Assembly: GCA_028289645.1 (NCBI GenBank)
Contig: JANQOK010000016.1
Location: 62,001-126,000 of the forward strand
Direction: 5' to 3'
Source: Anderseniella sp.
Lineage (GTDB): Bacteria; Pseudomonadota; Alphaproteobacteria; Rhizobiales; Aestuariivirgaceae
Length of the DNA: 64,000 nt
The position numbers and the translations under genes were made by a program. Each line of letters opens with the position of its first letter. Position 1 is the stretch's first letter. Shown piece by piece: positions 61,194-64,000 of the stretch. A model generated the notes under the pieces. It saw only the letters and a program-made list of their open reading frames with translations. It searched no databases and had not been told where the DNA came from.

Positions 61194-62462
61194 GTGCCGA
61201 AGCTGAACACATCCGCGTCGCAGGCAACCATCATTGGTGCCGGCATCATTGGAATGTCCACCGCGGTGTTCCTGCAACGCGAAGGTTTCGAGGTCACGGT
61301 GATTGACAAGGTGCCACCCGGCGAAGGGGCTTCATTCGGCAATGCAGGTGGCGTCGTGGTCTCCAATATCGTGCCGCCGGTTCACACCGGCATGCTGCTG
61401 AAAATACCGGGCTGGCTGATGGACCCGAGAGGTCCGGTCACGGTGCAGTGGCGCCATCTGCCCACTGCGCTGCCATGGCTGCTGGCAGTCGGCCGCAACG
61501 CATTGCCGGCAAGGGTGAAGAAGATCACCGGCGTGCGCGCCGAACTCGGCATGCGGGCCGTGCAGGATCATCGCACCATTCTTGCCCATGCCGGCGCGCC
61601 GGAGCTGTTGGCAATGGACGACGGGCTGCATCTGTACTCGACCCGCAAGCAGTATGATGATGACGCAGGCTGGCGGGCCAGGCGCGCCGAGTATGGCTAT
61701 GACGGCCGCGAACTCAGTGGTGATGAAGCCCGCGAGATCGAGCCCGATCTGACGCCGGACATCCACAAAGCGGTATTCTGGGACGGCTGGCACCGCATCG
61801 TCGACCCGTTCCAGATGGTGCAGAAGCTGGCCGAGCAGGTGGTTCGCGATGGCGGACAAATCCTGCAAGATGAAGTCCTCACCATCGATCAGGACGGCAC
61901 CCGGGCCACTCGGCTGCACTTGATGAATGCAGGCGAACAGGCGGTACAGAACCTGTGCATATGCGCCGGCGCCTGGTCCCATGACCTGGCCCGCATGCTC
62001 GGTTCCAAAGTGCTGCTGCAGGCAGAACGCGGCTATCATGTGATCATGAAGGACCCCGGCGTCAGCCTCAGCCGGGCTGTCACCCATGCCGCCCAGCCCG
62101 GCGCGGTGACACCGCATCATGACGGCATCAAGATAGCCGGTTCGGATGAGATCGCAGCAAATGACGCACCTGCAGACTGGCGTCGTGCTGATCAGATGTA
62201 CGTGTATGGCAAGCGTGTATTGCCGGAATTGCGGGATATAAACGGCTCCGAAACAAAATGGATGGGCCGCAGACCGAGTACCCCGGACTCACTTCCGGTC
62301 ATTTCACCGTCTCCAAACCTCAACAATGTGTGGTATGGCTTCGGCCATGGCCACATGGGGCTGAGCTGGGGACCGACGACGGGCCGGATGATCGCCGACA
62401 TGATGACTGCACGTACCAGCAACACCGACCTTGCACCGTTCCACATCAACCGGTCCATGTAG
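61194..62462 (+). CDS. DadA-type FAD D-amino-acid dehydrogenase
   Basis: 422 residues from GTG 61194; the longer frame to 61068 overlaps the divergent RidA gene. The FAD motif IIGAGIIGMSTAVFLQREGF, the DKVPPGEGASFGNAGG segment and the C-terminal NVWYGFGHGHMGLSWGP match DadA and D-hydroxyproline dehydrogenases. It would oxidise a D-amino or imino acid, for instance after demethylation by the Rieske enzyme, passing electrons to the respiratory chain. It diverges from the RidA-Rieske pair over 88 bp and is followed by pepN. Confidence 0.87.
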   Translation: MPKLNTSASQATIIGAGIIGMSTAVFLQREGFEVTVIDKVPPGEGASFGNAGGVVVSNIVPPVHTGMLLKIPGWLMDPRGPVTVQWRHLPTALPWLLAVGRNALPARVKKITGVRAELGMRAVQDHRTILAHAGAPELLAMDDGLHLYSTRKQYDDDAGWRARRAEYGYDGRELSGDEAREIEPDLTPDIHKAVFWDGWHRIVDPFQMVQKLAEQVVRDGGQILQDEVLTIDQDGTRATRLHLMNAGEQAVQNLCICAGAWSHDLARMLGSKVLLQAERGYHVIMKDPGVSLSRAVTHAAQPGAVTPHHDGIKIAGSDEIAANDAPADWRRADQMYVYGKRVLPELRDINGSETKWMGRRPSTPDSLPVISPSPNLNNVWYGFGHGHMGLSWGPTTGRMIADMMTARTSNTDLAPFHINRSM

Positions 62463-62479
62463 CAGGCCCAGGAAACAAG

Positions 62480-64000
62480 ATGCGCACCGAGACTCCACCG
62501 ACCATTCGCCTGAAAGACTACAAACCATCGGATTATCTGATTGACCACGTGGCGCTCGATGTCGCGCTTGAGCCGGCAGCAACCGGGGTTGTGTCGGTTC
62601 TGAAAGTGCGCCCCAACCCGGCTTCGAAAACCGTCGGCACCCCCTTGCGCCTGGACGGAGAGGTCCTGGAGCTGAAGTCTGTCGCCATCAATGGCGAGAC
62701 CATCGGCGACAATCGCTACACCGTGTCGGCAAACCAGCTTGTGATCGACGAGGTGCCGCCAGGCCCGTTCGAGCTGACCATCGAAACAATATGCAATCCG
62801 GATGCAAACACGGCGCTGTCGGGCCTGTACCGCACAAATGAAGTGTATTGCACCCAATGCGAGGCAGAAGGCTTTCGCCGCATCACCTATTTCCTGGACC
62901 GGCCGGACGTGCTGGCGACCTATCAGGTTCGCATTGAAGCCGACAAAGGCGATGTTCCGGTGCTGCTGGCCAACGGAAACCCGGTTGAAACCGGCGATCT
63001 GGCCGATGGCCGCCATTTTGCGGTGTGGCAGGACCCGTGGCCGAAACCGGCCTACCTGTTTGCGCTGGTTGCCGGTGACCTCGCCTGTGTCACAGATCAT
63101 TTCACCACCATGTCGGGCCGCAAGGTGGAACTTCGCATCTATGTCGAGCAGGGCAAGCAGGACCGCTGCGGCTGGGCTATGGAAAGCCTCAAGGCATCAA
63201 TGAAGTGGGACGAGACCGCTTTCGGCCGTGAGTATGACCTGGACATCTTCATGATCGTCGCGGTGTCGGACTTCAATATGGGCGCGATGGAAAACAAGGG
63301 CCTGAATGTCTTCAACGACAAATACATACTGGCGCGCCCGGACACCGCCACCGACCAGGATCACGTCAATATCGAAGCCATAATCGCCCACGAGTACTTT
63401 CACAACTGGACCGGCAACCGGATTACCTGCCGCGACTGGTTCCAGCTGTGTCTGAAGGAAGGCCTGACGGTGTTCCGTGACCAGGAGTTCACCTCCGACA
63501 TGCGCTCGCGCGCCGTCAAGCGCATCCAGGACGTGCGCACCTTGCGCTCACACCAGTTTCCTGAAGATGCCGGGCCGCTGGCCCATCCGGTGAGGCCCCA
63601 GTCCTACATCGAGATCAACAACTTCTACACGGCCACGGTGTATGAAAAGGGCGCCGAAGTCGTGCGCATGTTCAAGACGCTGCTGGGCGCGGAAAGGTTC
63701 GCCAAGGCGCTGGATATCTATTTTGAGCGGCATGACGGCGATGCGGCCACCGTGGAGGACTTCGTGACCTGCATGGAAGATGCCTCCGGACGTGACCTGA
63801 CGCAGTTCTTCAACTGGTACAATCACGCCGGCACACCGTCGGTGAAGGCACGCCTCAGTTGGGATCAGGCTGCGGCCACCGCCACGCTGGTCGTTACCCA
63901 GTCGCTGGCGCCTACCCCGGGACAGTCTGAAAAGCCTGACATGCATATCCCGCTGTCGACCGGCCTGATCGGCCCTGACGGCGCCGACATGGACCTGGTC
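62480..64000 (+). CDS. pepN: Aminopeptidase N, N-terminal part (runs off window)
   Basis: 507 codons are present; the stop lies outside. The exopeptidase signature GAMEN is at residues 268-272 and the zinc site HEYFHNWTGNR at 304-314, positions as in E. coli PepN (M1 family). It removes N-terminal residues from peptides in the cytoplasm. ATG 62480 follows the DadA-like stop by 17 bp, with GGAAAC just upstream, so the two may be co-transcribed. The C-terminal helical domain is not included. Confidence 0.93.
   Translation, partial: MRTETPPTIRLKDYKPSDYLIDHVALDVALEPAATGVVSVLKVRPNPASKTVGTPLRLDGEVLELKSVAINGETIGDNRYTVSANQLVIDEVPPGPFELTIETICNPDANTALSGLYRTNEVYCTQCEAEGFRRITYFLDRPDVLATYQVRIEADKGDVPVLLANGNPVETGDLADGRHFAVWQDPWPKPAYLFALVAGDLACVTDHFTTMSGRKVELRIYVEQGKQDRCGWAMESLKASMKWDETAFGREYDLDIFMIVAVSDFNMGAMENKGLNVFNDKYILARPDTATDQDHVNIEAIIAHEYFHNWTGNRITCRDWFQLCLKEGLTVFRDQEFTSDMRSRAVKRIQDVRTLRSHQFPEDAGPLAHPVRPQSYIEINNFYTATVYEKGAEVVRMFKTLLGAERFAKALDIYFERHDGDAATVEDFVTCMEDASGRDLTQFFNWYNHAGTPSVKARLSWDQAAATATLVVTQSLAPTPGQSEKPDMHIPLSTGLIGPDGADMDLV

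Noticed and set aside
1-64000. tRNA, rRNA, CRISPR or prophage elements
   Set aside because: No cloverleaf-like segments with T-loop signature, no regularly spaced direct repeats with unique spacers, and no phage or transposase proteins were recognised.

Overview
The window looks like chromosomal DNA of a GC-rich alphaproteobacterium, most likely a Hyphomicrobiales-type heterotroph. This rests on gene content: many CaiB/BaiF CoA-transferases, LysR, GntR and Lrp regulators, an MttB-like methyltransferase, Rieske N-demethylase, DDAH-like and RidA proteins, and short REP-like intergenic palindromes. No species can be named from sequence alone. About 58 protein genes are supported. No rRNA, tRNA, CRISPR array, prophage or insertion sequence was seen. 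Gene functions are assigned by recognising motifs by eye; no database search was run.

Layout. 1-6.4 kb: end of a CoA-transferase, a DegT-type aminotransferase gene framed by two inverted 89-bp repeats, a tandem Lin0512-family pair, a secreted DUF4185-like protein with a divergent AraC regulator, and an arylamine N-acetyltransferase. 6.4-20.4 kb: GC-rich dispersed repeats sit between a cytochrome c', LysR regulators, a rhomboid protease, a methyltransferase pair, a class D beta-lactamase, EamA and LysE exporters, and a small operon of a creatinase-like M24 protein, a nitrilase-family amidase and a BMP-type binding protein.

19-28.3 kb is the most interesting part. It is a catabolic cluster on the minus strand: GntR regulator, DapA-family lyase or deaminase, aldehyde dehydrogenase, a pyrrolysine-free MttB-type methyltransferase, a DAO-type FAD oxidase, an ABC peptide/amine-type binding protein, and an enolase-superfamily enzyme similar to betaine epimerases. 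The parts list matches hydroxyproline-betaine degradation, except that an MttB protein stands where Rieske demethylases are known. An identical 16-bp operator-like site lies before the GntR gene and before the binding-protein gene. A Rieske oxygenase, RidA and DadA-like trio at 59.5-62.5 kb would suit a second N-methyl amine route.

28.5-40 kb: a CoA-transferase, a DDAH-like enzyme, a MerR-SDR operon with a textbook 19-bp-spacer promoter, an Lrp/RidA pair, an RND efflux pump, and a cobT-cobS-phosphatase operon for the final steps of cobalamin assembly. 40-53 kb: aldehyde dehydrogenase, a glycosyltransferase-like protein, a PhyH/HD oxygenase pair resembling PhnY/PhnZ of phosphonate catabolism, an old yellow enzyme, ArgE-type deacylase, Gfo/Idh oxidoreductase, a TPR-sulfotransferase and a FadH-type dienoyl-CoA reductase. 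53-64 kb: an enoyl-CoA hydratase operon with divergent TetR, MFS and SnoaL-like genes, a shortened LuxR-GAF protein, a very basic secreted protein, the Rieske/RidA/DadA group, and aminopeptidase N running off the right end.
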